This document shows positions 44,482-52,645 of a DNA stretch of 64,000 nucleotides, piece after piece. The DNA is from FEN-1219 sp963817615 (GTDB lineage Bacteria; Pseudomonadota; Gammaproteobacteria; Steroidobacterales; Rariloculaceae), in the NCBI GenBank assembly GCA_963817615.1, contig CAWFPH010000003.1, forward strand, positions 558,001-622,000, in the 5' to 3' direction. How positions within the stretch are numbered: position 1 is the first letter of the stretch; every line of letters begins with the position of its first letter. The translations under genes and the position numbers were made by a program. The notes under the pieces are model-generated. The model saw only the letters and a program-made list of their open reading frames with translations, was not told where the DNA came from and ran no database searches.

Positions 44482-46149
44482 ATGCGAGATCGAATCCTGC
44501 GCGCGGCCGCGGCCGCACTGTCGTTCATGCTCGTCGCCGGCTGTGGAGGGGGACGGGAATCGGCCTCGAGCGACGCCGCCGCGTCCGCCGCGGCACGCAC
44601 CGAGGCTCCTCCGGCTGGGGACTGGCCGTCCTACAACCGCACGCTTGCGGGCGACCGCTATTCGCCACTCGCGCAGATCGATCGCGACAACGTGAGCCGG
44701 CTCGAGCCGATCTGCAGCTACGCGCTCCCGGAAGTGTCGTCGCTGCAGACGGGACCGATCGTGATCGCGGGAACGCTGTACTTCACGACCGAGACACGCT
44801 CGTATGCGATCGACGCAGCCACCTGCGGGGAGAAATGGGTCGTCGAGCGGCGGGTGGAGCACCCGTCACCCCTCGCCGTGCACCGCGGGTTCGCCTATCT
44901 CGACGGCAAACTCTTTCGCGGAACGTCCGACGCGCACGTGCTCGCGCTCGATGCCGCCGACGGGCATACGCTCTGGGACCGAGAGATCGACGCGAAGGCA
45001 CCGGGGGCCACGATGCCGATGGCGCCGATCGCCGCGAACGGGCTCGTGTTCGTCGGTAACGCGGGCGGCGACCAGACCGGGGTAACCGGCCACGTGTATG
45101 CGCTCGATGTGAACGACGGCCGCGTAGTCTGGCGCTTCGACGTCGTGCCCGAGAGCGGTCCCGCGCGCGCCACCTGGCCGAACGCGGACACGCTACCGAT
45201 CACGGGCGGCGCGTTCTGGACGTCGTTCACGCTCGACGCCGAGCACGGCGTGCTCTACGTGCCCGCCGGCAACCCCGCGCCCGATTTCGACGCCGAGGCG
45301 CGCGGCGGCGACAACCTGTATGCGAACTCGGTGATCGCCATCGACGCGGCCACCGGCCGGATGCTCGGCTACGATCAGATCGTAAAGCACGACACTCACG
45401 ACTGGGACGTGAACAGTCCGCCGACGCTCGCGACGACGCGAGCCGGCCGGGCGATCGTCGCGTCCGCGAACAAGGACGGTCTGCTGTCGGTGCTCGACCG
45501 CAGTCGCTTCGCGACGTCGAAGACCGCGGCGGTGCCCGAAGCCGAGCTCGGGGGCGCGCTGCCGATCCTCTATCAGGCGCCGACAACCACGCGGGAGAAC
45601 GTCGACACGCCGCTGTCGCGCACCGAGCCGGTGCGGTTCTGCCCGGGCATCCAAGGCGGCAACGAATGGAACGGCGCCGCGTACGACCCTGCGGAAAACG
45701 CGCTGTATGTGGGCGCGGTCGATTGGTGCGCGACCGTGCAGCTGCAGAGCGAGCCCGTCGTGCCGGCGAAAGGCGAGATCTGGTTCGGCGCTCAGAGCCG
45801 CGACATCCAGGGTCCGCCGGATCAAGCCAAGGGCTGGCTCACCGCGTTCGACGCGGATACGGGCGCCGTGCGCTGGAAATTCGCTGCGCCCGCGCCGGTG
45901 CTGGCGGGCGTCACGCCGACCGCGGGCGGTGTGGTGTTCAGCGCCGATCTTGCCGGCCATCTCCGAGCGTTCGATGCAACGACTGGCGAGGTGCGTTGGG
46001 AGCGCGACCTCGGCCAAGCGCTCGGCGGCGGCATCGTGACCTACTCGGTGGGCGGCAAACAGCTTCTAGCCGTCGCGTCCGGCATGAAGTCGCGCATCTG
46101 GCCCGGCGCGGCGGACCAGAGCCGGATCCAGGTGTTCGGGTTGCCGTAG
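44482..46149 (+). CDS. PQQ-like beta-propeller lipoprotein, quinoprotein dehydrogenase type
   Basis: A 555-residue predicted lipoprotein: lipobox LVAGC at about 17-21, followed by a Gly/Ser/Ala linker. The propeller begins GDWPSYNRTLAGDRYSPLAQ and shows repeated W-motifs (AADGHTLWDREI, NDGRVVWRFDVV, TGAVRWKFAAP, TGEVRWERDL). DTHDWDVNSPP carries the Asp-rich substrate loop of PQQ alcohol dehydrogenases. No heme domain. It would be anchored in the envelope and oxidise an alcohol or sugar, or simply act as a propeller scaffold. Confidence 0.8.
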   Translation: MRDRILRAAAAALSFMLVAGCGGGRESASSDAAASAAARTEAPPAGDWPSYNRTLAGDRYSPLAQIDRDNVSRLEPICSYALPEVSSLQTGPIVIAGTLYFTTETRSYAIDAATCGEKWVVERRVEHPSPLAVHRGFAYLDGKLFRGTSDAHVLALDAADGHTLWDREIDAKAPGATMPMAPIAANGLVFVGNAGGDQTGVTGHVYALDVNDGRVVWRFDVVPESGPARATWPNADTLPITGGAFWTSFTLDAEHGVLYVPAGNPAPDFDAEARGGDNLYANSVIAIDAATGRMLGYDQIVKHDTHDWDVNSPPTLATTRAGRAIVASANKDGLLSVLDRSRFATSKTAAVPEAELGGALPILYQAPTTTRENVDTPLSRTEPVRFCPGIQGGNEWNGAAYDPAENALYVGAVDWCATVQLQSEPVVPAKGEIWFGAQSRDIQGPPDQAKGWLTAFDADTGAVRWKFAAPAPVLAGVTPTAGGVVFSADLAGHLRAFDATTGEVRWERDLGQALGGGIVTYSVGGKQLLAVASGMKSRIWPGAADQSRIQVFGLP

Positions 46150-46210
46150 CCGCGCATCGCGCACCGCCGCTTCGCAGCGCGCGCCTGCCGTGCTCAGGGT
46201 GCTGCGTACG

Positions 46211-46744
46211 CTATTTCTGCACCGGGATATCGACCGGCGCTTCGCGCCGCAAGAACTTCCAACGGCCGTTCTCGCGCACGAACTTGTCGTTGTAGTGGCC
46301 GAGGAACACCAGCTTCGGCGCGCCGTCGTCGCCCGGCGTAATGTAGATCCACTTCGTCGTCGCCGCCGCAGTGTCGCCGTCGATCTTGATGTCGTCGTTC
46401 GTGAGCACGTGGTACGTGCCCGAGCCGTTCGGCATCGGGTGGTGGCCGATCGTCTTGTCCATGAGCTCGAAGATAGCCTGCGGTCCCTTTGCCGTGCCCA
46501 TGCCACCGACCCACTCGCCGTTCGCCGCGAACAGACTCGCGAACGTGCGGTAGTCGCGATGATCGTGAGCCGTGCCGTACGCGAGAATCAGCGCGCGGAT
46601 CTCCTCGCGGTCTTCGAGCACCTGAACGCGCGCTGCGAGCGACTCGAGGGTGTCGGCCCCGTGCGCGGCGCGCGGCGCGGCGCCGCAGCCGAGCGCCACT
46701 GCGAAGATTGCGAATGCGGCGAAGCCGCCGACACGATTGCTCAT
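46211..46744 (-). CDS. Secreted SnoaL-like (NTF2-fold) protein
   Basis: A 177-residue protein with an N-terminal signal (FAAFAIFAVALGCGAAPRAA; the Cys could be a lipid site but is not a clean lipobox). The mature part has LEDREEIRALILAYGTAHDH and YRTFASLFAANGEWVGG, the SnoaL_4/nuclear-transport-factor pattern, ending in NGRWKFLRREAPVD. It converges on the PQQ-like lipoprotein gene and may act on its product. AGGGGA precedes the ATG. Confidence 0.75.
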   Translation of the reverse strand: MSNRVGGFAAFAIFAVALGCGAAPRAAHGADTLESLAARVQVLEDREEIRALILAYGTAHDHRDYRTFASLFAANGEWVGGMGTAKGPQAIFELMDKTIGHHPMPNGSGTYHVLTNDDIKIDGDTAAATTKWIYITPGDDGAPKLVFLGHYNDKFVRENGRWKFLRREAPVDIPVQK

Positions 46745-47084
46745 TGAACGTCCCCTGGTTACCTCACCGAGCGTAGGTCGAGCTTACGGGTCGGCCGGCC
46801 GCGATCCAAGCACCGTAGGATGGCACCTGGGGCGGGCGAGGCGTGTCGCATCCGACCGCACGAACGGCTGCTGGCCGAGCTGCACGAGCGCCGCGGCCCG
46901 GCCGCGCTCGATACCCTGACGGCTGCCCTTCCGACGTCTGGCACGAAGCGTCGCGGCACCCTGAATCCTTTTCGCTGTCTACAGATGCGGCGGCATGCCG
47001 ACCTCTGGAGGGTAGTGCCGCTGCTCTTTGGCTTTGAAGCGGTCTTGTCGTATTTTTTTGTTTTATTTCCAGGAGATCGGGGAC
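46745..47084. other. Intergenic region in front of the degP-like gene
   Basis: About 340 bases between divergent genes. A T-rich tract (47050-47069) lies just before the AGGAG ribosome site of the protease gene. No convincing sigma-E or sigma-32 promoter was found by eye. Confidence 0.5.
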
Positions 47085-48503
47085 ATGTCGCACCGAACCT
47101 TCGCATTGGGCTCGTTCAAGATGTTCGCGCTCGTGCTCGCGGCATCGATTGCCACGAGCGCCGCCGCTCAGATTCCCGCCGTCGGCGGCGGCAGCCGACC
47201 CTCGCTCGCGCCGATGTTGAAGAAAGTGACCCCCGCGGTCGTGAACATCGCTGTCATGAGCCGTGTCCCGGTCGCGCGCAATCCGCTGTTCGAGGACCCG
47301 TTCTTCCGGCGGTTTTTCAATCTGCCCGAGGGCGGCGGCCAGCCACGCTCGATTCCGCAGCAAGCCGCTGGCTCGGGCGTGATCATCGACGCGGCGAAGG
47401 GCTACGTCATCACCAATAACCACGTGATCGAGAATGCCGATCAGATTATCGTGACGCTTGCCGATAACCGCAGGGTCGACGCGAAGCTGCTCGGCACGGA
47501 CAAGGAAACCGACATCGCGCTGCTGAAGATCGACGCGAAGAATCTGACTCAGCTGAATCCGGGCAACTCCGACACGCTCGAGGTCGGCGACTTCGTGGTC
47601 GCGATCGGCAACCCGTTCGCGCTCGGGCAAACGGTGACCTCCGGCATCGTGAGCGCGCTCGGCAGAACGGGGCTCGGCATCGAAGGATACGAAGATTTCA
47701 TCCAAACCGACGCCTCGATCAATCCGGGAAACTCGGGTGGAGCGCTCGTCGATCTCGACGGCAAGCTCATCGGCATCAACACTGCGATCGTCTCGCCCGG
47801 CGGCGGCGAGGGGAACGTCGGGATCGGCTTTGCGGTGCCGATCAACATGGCCGAGAAGGTGGCGTCGCAGCTCGCCGAGAACGGCGCAGTGCACCGCGGC
47901 CGCTTGGGCGTGTACATCCAGGACGTGACGCCCGATCTTGCCGCGGCGCTGAAGCTCGGCAGCGACCAGGGTGCGATCGTCACGCAAGTCGAGCCGAATT
48001 CGCCGGGTGCGCGCGCGGGCATCAAGGTCAACGACTTGATCGTCGAGCTCGACGGCTCGCCCGTGAAGGGCTCGGCGGATCTGCGCAATAAGGTCGGGCT
48101 CACGCCTGCCGGCGTGAAAGTGAACATCACGCTCCTGCGCGATGGTCGGCGCCAGACGGTTCAGGCGACGGTGGAGGCTCAAGCCGGCGAATCTGCGTCG
48201 AACGAATCCCCACAGGGCGGCGCCGGCGGGGAGACGATCGAGCAGCTGCAAGGCGCGCAGTTCGCGAATCTCGATTCGTCGAATGCGCAGTACGGTAAGG
48301 TCAAGGGCGTGGTGGTCGCGCAGGTAGAGCCCGGCAGCGCCGCCGCCTCGAACGGCCTCGAGGAGGGCGACATCATCACCGCGGTGAATCGCCAACCCGT
48401 CGCTTCCGTGCAGGAGTTGATGCGCGTCGTGCAAGGGGCGAGCCCGCCGTTCGCTTTGAACGTCGTGCGCGGCGACGGCCGCCTGTTCATCGTGATCCGG
48501 TGA
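47085..48503 (+). CDS. Periplasmic serine protease, DegP/HtrA (DegQ) type
   Basis: A 472-residue protein with a signal peptide (FALVLAASIATSAAAQ). The chymotrypsin-like domain has an intact triad: His113 in NNHVIEN, Asp143 in ETDIALLKID and Ser217 in GNSGGALV. Two PDZ domains follow (about 275-365 with RLGVYIQDVTPDLA, and 400-470 with GVVVAQVEPGSAAA). This is the Do-family quality-control protease of the periplasm. AGGAG precedes the ATG at 47085. The next gene is 171 bases downstream. Confidence 0.93.
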   Translation: MSHRTFALGSFKMFALVLAASIATSAAAQIPAVGGGSRPSLAPMLKKVTPAVVNIAVMSRVPVARNPLFEDPFFRRFFNLPEGGGQPRSIPQQAAGSGVIIDAAKGYVITNNHVIENADQIIVTLADNRRVDAKLLGTDKETDIALLKIDAKNLTQLNPGNSDTLEVGDFVVAIGNPFALGQTVTSGIVSALGRTGLGIEGYEDFIQTDASINPGNSGGALVDLDGKLIGINTAIVSPGGGEGNVGIGFAVPINMAEKVASQLAENGAVHRGRLGVYIQDVTPDLAAALKLGSDQGAIVTQVEPNSPGARAGIKVNDLIVELDGSPVKGSADLRNKVGLTPAGVKVNITLLRDGRRQTVQATVEAQAGESASNESPQGGAGGETIEQLQGAQFANLDSSNAQYGKVKGVVVAQVEPGSAAASNGLEEGDIITAVNRQPVASVQELMRVVQGASPPFALNVVRGDGRLFIVIR

Positions 48504-48674
48504 TGAAGGTGGCGCGACGCGAGTCCCGGCGGCGATCCAAAGTCTGGTTTCCGAGTCCACGATGTGGAATCGCAGTACCGGCCGCGTAGCGGCGCTGCTT
48601 CGCTGTGTGTTTCATGAGTGGCATACGTCTTGCAGCCGGTAGCACGACGTACCAGGCAACATGGAGTACACCTC

Positions 48675-48947
48675 ATGAACAGGATTGCGTTAACCACGGG
48701 TCTCGCGGTTGCGATGCTCACGCTCGCAGCCTGTAACGGCACGCCGGGACCGGCGCAGAGCAATGTGGCGCAGGGCTCGGCGCAGAGCTTCGACGCCGCC
48801 GACGCGAACAACGACGGCGTAATTACCAAGCAAGAGGCGCTGGCGACGCCCGGTCTCGATTTCGCGCGGCTCGACGCGGACAAGAACAACGCCGTGACGC
48901 GGCAGGAGTACGACAACGCAATGGCGCGGTCGCGGCCGGGTGGATAA
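48675..48947 (+). CDS. EF-hand lipoprotein
   Basis: A 90-residue predicted lipoprotein: lipobox LAAC ends at Cys20. Two calcium-binding EF-hand loops are visible, DANNDGVITKQE (43-54), nearly canonical, and DADKNNAVTRQE (67-78), in which the usual Gly is Asn. It may sense or bind calcium in the envelope. It is followed by the strong terminator at 48993. Confidence 0.75.
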   Translation: MNRIALTTGLAVAMLTLAACNGTPGPAQSNVAQGSAQSFDAADANNDGVITKQEALATPGLDFARLDADKNNAVTRQEYDNAMARSRPGG

Positions 48948-48992
48948 AACCGATTCGAAAGTCAAGTCGAAGATTTCGACCGTGACTGTTGG

Positions 48993-49020
48993 ACGGCCCG
49001 CAAATGCGTGCCGTTTTTTT
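48993..49020 (+). terminator. Intrinsic terminator after EF-hand lipoprotein gene
   Basis: ACGGC-C-CGCA-AA-TGCG-T-GCCGT folds as two stacked stems and is followed by a run of seven T (49014-49020). It is a textbook Rho-independent terminator and separates this transcription unit from the EPS region. Confidence 0.9.
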
Positions 49021-49318
49021 GACCGCTGCTCTGCATAGGTCGAATCGGATCGATGTTATGGAACAACGCAAGGCGCACCGCCGTTCGGACGCCGCCGCCT
49101 GCTCGCGTCGATCGCGTGCAGGGCCGGTGCGGCGCCGATCGAGTCGCTGCCGCACGCCTTGGGGCCGGTCGTCGTACGGCGCGCCGCGCATGGGCTGCAG
49201 CCCGTCTCGGGCTTGCATTCGTCCGTGGACGATTGCGATCACCGTGAGTGAACTAAATTCATCGCGCGGGCATTTGAAAGCGCGTAGCACGCCTAACGAT
49301 GTCGTCGTTCGCAGACAT

Positions 49319-49347
49319 TTGCAAACGGCGACACGGAGGAGTTAACT
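49319..49347 (+). promoter_or_regulatory. Putative promoter for riboswitch/EPS transcript
   Basis: TTGCAA (-35) and TTAACT (-10) are 17 bases apart. Transcription would begin near 49354, exactly at the 5' edge of the cyclic-di-GMP aptamer. Both boxes are imperfect, so the call rests mainly on spacing and position. Confidence 0.4.
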
Positions 49348-49351
49348 GCGT

Positions 49352-49436
49352 CGCATCGCAAACGGGCAAACTCGCCGCAAGGCGGGGACGCAAAGCCTCC
49401 GGTCCGAATCAACGGATAGCGGGGTTGCCGGCGAGA
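49352..49436 (+). ncRNA. Cyclic-di-GMP-I (GEMM-I) riboswitch
   Basis: The sequence contains the GEMM-I core in order: GGGCAAAC (49364-49371), a CGCC-GCAA-GGCG tetraloop hairpin, GGACGCAAAGCCUCCGG (about 49385-49402), a short variable stem (UCC...GGA), and UAGCGGGGUUGCCG (49417-49430). GGCAA and UUGCC at the ends can form the closing helix. These match the class I c-di-GMP aptamer almost base for base. It lies about 185 bases before the PEP-CTERM-like gene that opens the EPS locus. Whether binding turns the locus on or off depends on the expression platform (hairpins at 49536-49602). Confidence 0.92.
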
Positions 49437-49535
49437 TCGCGCTGCCAACTACGATCCTCGTCGTCATCTCCTCGATCCGCCCCAGAGGTTGCGCGCCGCC
49501 CCAGCGGTACCGCGTTCGTTGAGCGCGGTGGGAGC

Positions 49536-49602
49536 CCGAGTCGTCGCACCAAGGGGGCGACTCGGAGCGGACGCAAAACCAATGCATAGGGATAGCGTGC
49601 AT
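49536..49602 (+). promoter_or_regulatory. Candidate riboswitch expression platform hairpins
   Basis: CCGAGTCG (49536-49543) pairs with CGACTCGG (49558-49565), and ATGCA (49582-49586) pairs with TGCAT (49598-49602) just before the ribosome site of the next gene. The second stem could mask translation initiation. GGACGCAAA and GGATAGCG, both GEMM-like words, occur between them. Confidence 0.4.
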
Positions 49603-49620
49603 CCGTTCAGGGGATTTACG

Positions 49621-50169
49621 ATGAAAAATGGAAACTTCGTTACGTCCATCAAGATCTGTGGGTTGGCCCTCGCCCTCGGTGCAGCCGGCGCCGTCAACGC
49701 GAAGACGACGGACCTCGGCGACTTGCAGGCCGGAGGCAACTACAGCTTCACGGACGTCGTCACGTTCGGGCAGTCGTTCACCGACTATGTGGGCTTCAAT
49801 GTCAACGACGCGCTCGAGGTCAAGTCGTTCCTGAAGTCGTTCGATCTGTCGATCTTCTCTTTGGACTTGCTCGGCATCGACAACTTCTCGGCCACTTTGC
49901 AGCAGTGGGGCACCGGCGGCTTCCAGAACGTCGCGTCTCTCAGCGGCAACCCGATCTCGTTCGACGATCTGATCGGGCCCGGCCAGTACCGGCTTGCGCT
50001 CACCGGTATCGGCAGCGGTCTCATAGGCGGGCTCTACCGCGGCACGCTCCAGGTCGCCGCGGTGCCGGAAGCCGACGCGTGGATCATGCTGCTCGTGGGC
50101 TTCGGCGTCGTGCTCTACCAGCTGCGCCGCAAGCAGCGTTCCCTCGAGCAGCCGATCGTCGCCGCTTAG
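49621..50169 (+). CDS. PEP-CTERM-like secreted protein (exosortase substrate)
   Basis: A 182-residue protein with a signal peptide (IKICGLALALGAAGAVNA). The mature domain is beta-rich (YSFTDVVTFGQSFTDYVGFN, PISFDDLIGPGQYRLALTGI). The C-terminus from residue 148 reads VPEADAWIMLLVGFGVVLYQ followed by LRRKQR: a sorting signal with a hydrophobic helix and basic end in which Pro-Glu-Pro has become Pro-Glu-Ala. It is the first gene after the c-di-GMP riboswitch and sits with exosortase B downstream, so it is a likely XrtB substrate tethered to the EPS matrix. Confidence 0.8.
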   Translation: MKNGNFVTSIKICGLALALGAAGAVNAKTTDLGDLQAGGNYSFTDVVTFGQSFTDYVGFNVNDALEVKSFLKSFDLSIFSLDLLGIDNFSATLQQWGTGGFQNVASLSGNPISFDDLIGPGQYRLALTGIGSGLIGGLYRGTLQVAAVPEADAWIMLLVGFGVVLYQLRRKQRSLEQPIVAA

Positions 50170-50204
50170 CTCGTCTCTAGCTCGCAAGACCGTTTGGAGT
50201 CGAT

Positions 50205-50243
50205 CCGCGCCTCTCGAAGGCGGGCGGCGCGGGTCGTCTTTTT
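50205..50243 (+). terminator. Putative terminator after PEP-CTERM-like gene
   Basis: CCGCGCC (50205-50211) pairs with GGCGCGG (50226-50232) with a 14-base loop, then GTCGTCTTTTT. It could partially end the riboswitch transcript before epsB. Confidence 0.5.
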
Positions 50244-50258
50244 CCAACGTTGAGCGCC

Positions 50259-51695
50259 ATGAACAGCGTAACGATTACCAGAGTGCGGGAACCCGAGCGG
50301 GCCCGTAGCGGCGTGACTCCGTGGGACCCGTCGTCGGTGTTCCTCGTCAAGTCGCTGCTGTACCCGATCGTCGCGACCGCGTGCCTCGGCGCCGCCCTGT
50401 GGTTCTGCGGCGCGCGCTTCAGGCACGAGTACTTTCTAATCGCGGTGCTCGCGTTCCTCGCCACGTCGGAGGTGCTCGATACGGCGCCGCTCCAATATGC
50501 GGCGTCGCGCTCTGCATTGCATCGCGGGCTCGTGCCGATCGCGGTGCAGTGGTTGCTCGTGGTGGGCTTCATCTGGACGCTCGTCACGCTTTCGGATCTT
50601 GCGCCGCACTTCGACGTCCGCGTGCTTACGACCTGGGGGCTGATCACGCCGTTCGCACTGTGGGGGAGTCGTCTCGCCGCTCAGCTCCTGTTCCAGTCGG
50701 TCGGCGTGGCGCATCTGGCGCGGCGCAATGCGGTGATCATCGGCCGCAACGATCTCGGCGAGCTTCTCGCGCGGCGACTCCGCGAGGATCCGTCGCTGCG
50801 GATCCGAGTGCTCGGCTTCTTCGACGACGCTGAAACGGGTGCTGCTGCGGCGCCCCGCGGGCGGGTGCTCGGCGAGCCCTCGCGGCTGCCGCGCTTCATC
50901 ATCGAGAACGGTGTCCGCCTCGTCTACATCACCTGGCCGATGGCGCGCGAGTCGCGGATCTTGGATCTGCTCGAATCGCTGCGCGATTCGACCGTGTCGA
51001 TCTACTTCGTGCCCGACGTGTCGGTCGCTAGCCTGATCCAGGGTCGGGTCGACCTCGTGAACGGCATTCCGGTGGTCGGCGTCTGCGAATCGCCGTTCTT
51101 CGGAATCCGCGGCCTCTCGAAGCGGCTCTGCGACGTCGTCCTCGCGAGTCTTGCGCTGACGGTGGCCGCGCCGCTGCTGCTCGCCGCAGTCATCGGAGTG
51201 AAGCTCACGACGCCGGGCTCCGTGATCTTCAAGCAGCGGCGCTACGGTCTCGACGGCCAGGAGATCATCGTCTACAAGTTCCGCTCGATGACCGTGTCGG
51301 AGGACGGCGATCACACCTATACGCAGGTGATCCGCAACGACAGCCGCGTGACACGGTTCGGTGCGTTCATCCGGAAAACCTCGATCGACGAGCTGCCGCA
51401 GCTCTTCAACGTGCTCGAAGGCAGCATGAGTCTGGTCGGGCCGAGGCCGCACGCGATCGCCGTCAACGAACAGTACCGGCGCCTGATCTCCGGCTACATG
51501 GTGCGCCACAAGGTGAAGCCGGGCATCACCGGCTGGGCCCAGGTGAACGGCGCCCGCGGCGGCGACGACTTGGACAGCATGCGTCGCCGCGTCGAGCTCG
51601 ACCTCGAATATCTGCGCAACTGGTCGCTCGGGCTCGATCTCGCGATCTTGTTGAAGACTGCGCTCTTGGTTTTTGGCGACCGGCGCGCGTACTGA
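50259..51695 (+). CDS. epsB: Undecaprenyl-phosphate sugar phosphotransferase (EpsB/WcaJ type)
   Basis: A 478-residue polyprenyl glycosylphosphotransferase. Four to five N-terminal TM segments, then a CoA-binding-like domain (NAVIIGRNDLGELLARRLRE) and the C-terminal bacterial sugar-transferase domain with KRLCDVVLASLALTVAAPLL, FKQRRYGLDGQEIIVYKFRS, RKTSIDELPQLFNVLEGSMS and SLVGPRPHA. It loads the first sugar-1-phosphate onto undecaprenyl phosphate to start each EPS repeat. Start at ATG 50259. The first biosynthetic gene of the locus. Confidence 0.9.
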   Translation: MNSVTITRVREPERARSGVTPWDPSSVFLVKSLLYPIVATACLGAALWFCGARFRHEYFLIAVLAFLATSEVLDTAPLQYAASRSALHRGLVPIAVQWLLVVGFIWTLVTLSDLAPHFDVRVLTTWGLITPFALWGSRLAAQLLFQSVGVAHLARRNAVIIGRNDLGELLARRLREDPSLRIRVLGFFDDAETGAAAAPRGRVLGEPSRLPRFIIENGVRLVYITWPMARESRILDLLESLRDSTVSIYFVPDVSVASLIQGRVDLVNGIPVVGVCESPFFGIRGLSKRLCDVVLASLALTVAAPLLLAAVIGVKLTTPGSVIFKQRRYGLDGQEIIVYKFRSMTVSEDGDHTYTQVIRNDSRVTRFGAFIRKTSIDELPQLFNVLEGSMSLVGPRPHAIAVNEQYRRLISGYMVRHKVKPGITGWAQVNGARGGDDLDSMRRRVELDLEYLRNWSLGLDLAILLKTALLVFGDRRAY

Positions 51696-51712
51696 TCGGA
51701 AGTGGAGGCACG

Positions 51713-52636
51713 ATGAGAAGCACACTCGAACGGCCGCGCGCGTGGGCGCTGATCGCGCTCGGCGGCCTCGCGCTCTGCGCGTGCGGTCGCGGCGGCGGCG
51801 GCGAAAAGTCGCAGGTCGTGGCGCGCGTGAACGACGCCGAGATCACCGTATCGCAGCTGCGCGCTGCACTGCTCGAGAAGGGACAGGCGCAGCCGACGGC
51901 TGAAGCCGCGCAGCAAGCCCTCGACGGCCTAGTGAACGAGCAATTGCTCGTGTCGGCCGCGCTCGCGAACAAGCTGGATCGCGATCCAGCCGTCGTGCAG
52001 GCGATCGAAGGCGCGCGCCGGCAGACGCTGGCACGCGCCTACCTCGAACGCGTGGTGTTCCCGAAGCAGGAAATCAGCGCGGCGGAGCAGAACGCCTACT
52101 ACAAGAGTCACCCGGCGCTGTTCGCGCAGCGGCGCGTCTACCAGCTCACGGCATACACGCTGCCGGCTCCGGCAATGACGCCGGACGTCGTAGAGGAGCT
52201 CGGCCGCGCGCGGTCGGCGGAAGGCGTGAGAGCGGTGGTCGCAGCGCATCATCTGGCGTTCGAGGTGCAGAACTTGACGCGGGCGGCAGAGCAGCTGCCC
52301 CTCGAGGAGCTACCGCAGTTTGCGGCGGCGGACGCGGGCGACGTGGTGATCATGCCTGCGCAAAACGACCGCAGGGTCGCGATGCTCGTGATCGGGGCCC
52401 AATCGAGCCCGCTCGGCTTCGAGGCGGCGCAACCGATCATCCAGCAGTATCTCGCGAACGTGCGCAACGCGGCGGCGCTCGATGCGCACCTGAAGCAGGC
52501 GCGTGCGACCGCGAGCATCAGCCGTGCGGATCCCGCGCTACTCGTGGCGACGGCCGCGCCGGCGGTACCGGCGACGGCCGCCGGCGAGCCGTCGGCCGAC
52601 AGCGCTCTGAAGGGCGGCGCCGCCGTCTTGAACTAG
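51713..52636 (+). CDS. epsD: EpsD-family peptidyl-prolyl isomerase-like lipoprotein
   Basis: A 307-residue predicted lipoprotein: lipobox LCAC near residue 24. SurA-like N-terminal helical domain (VNDAEITVSQLRAALLEKGQ, ALDGLVNEQLLVSAALANKL), then a parvulin-like PPIase region (YYKSHPALFAQRRVYQLTAY). This is EpsD, always found with exosortase B loci. It is thought to help folding or assembly of exported EPS components. GGAGG precedes the ATG, 17 bases after epsB. Confidence 0.85.
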   Translation: MRSTLERPRAWALIALGGLALCACGRGGGGEKSQVVARVNDAEITVSQLRAALLEKGQAQPTAEAAQQALDGLVNEQLLVSAALANKLDRDPAVVQAIEGARRQTLARAYLERVVFPKQEISAAEQNAYYKSHPALFAQRRVYQLTAYTLPAPAMTPDVVEELGRARSAEGVRAVVAAHHLAFEVQNLTRAAEQLPLEELPQFAAADAGDVVIMPAQNDRRVAMLVIGAQSSPLGFEAAQPIIQQYLANVRNAAALDAHLKQARATASISRADPALLVATAAPAVPATAAGEPSADSALKGGAAVLN

Positions 52637-52645
52637 GGAGCCGCC

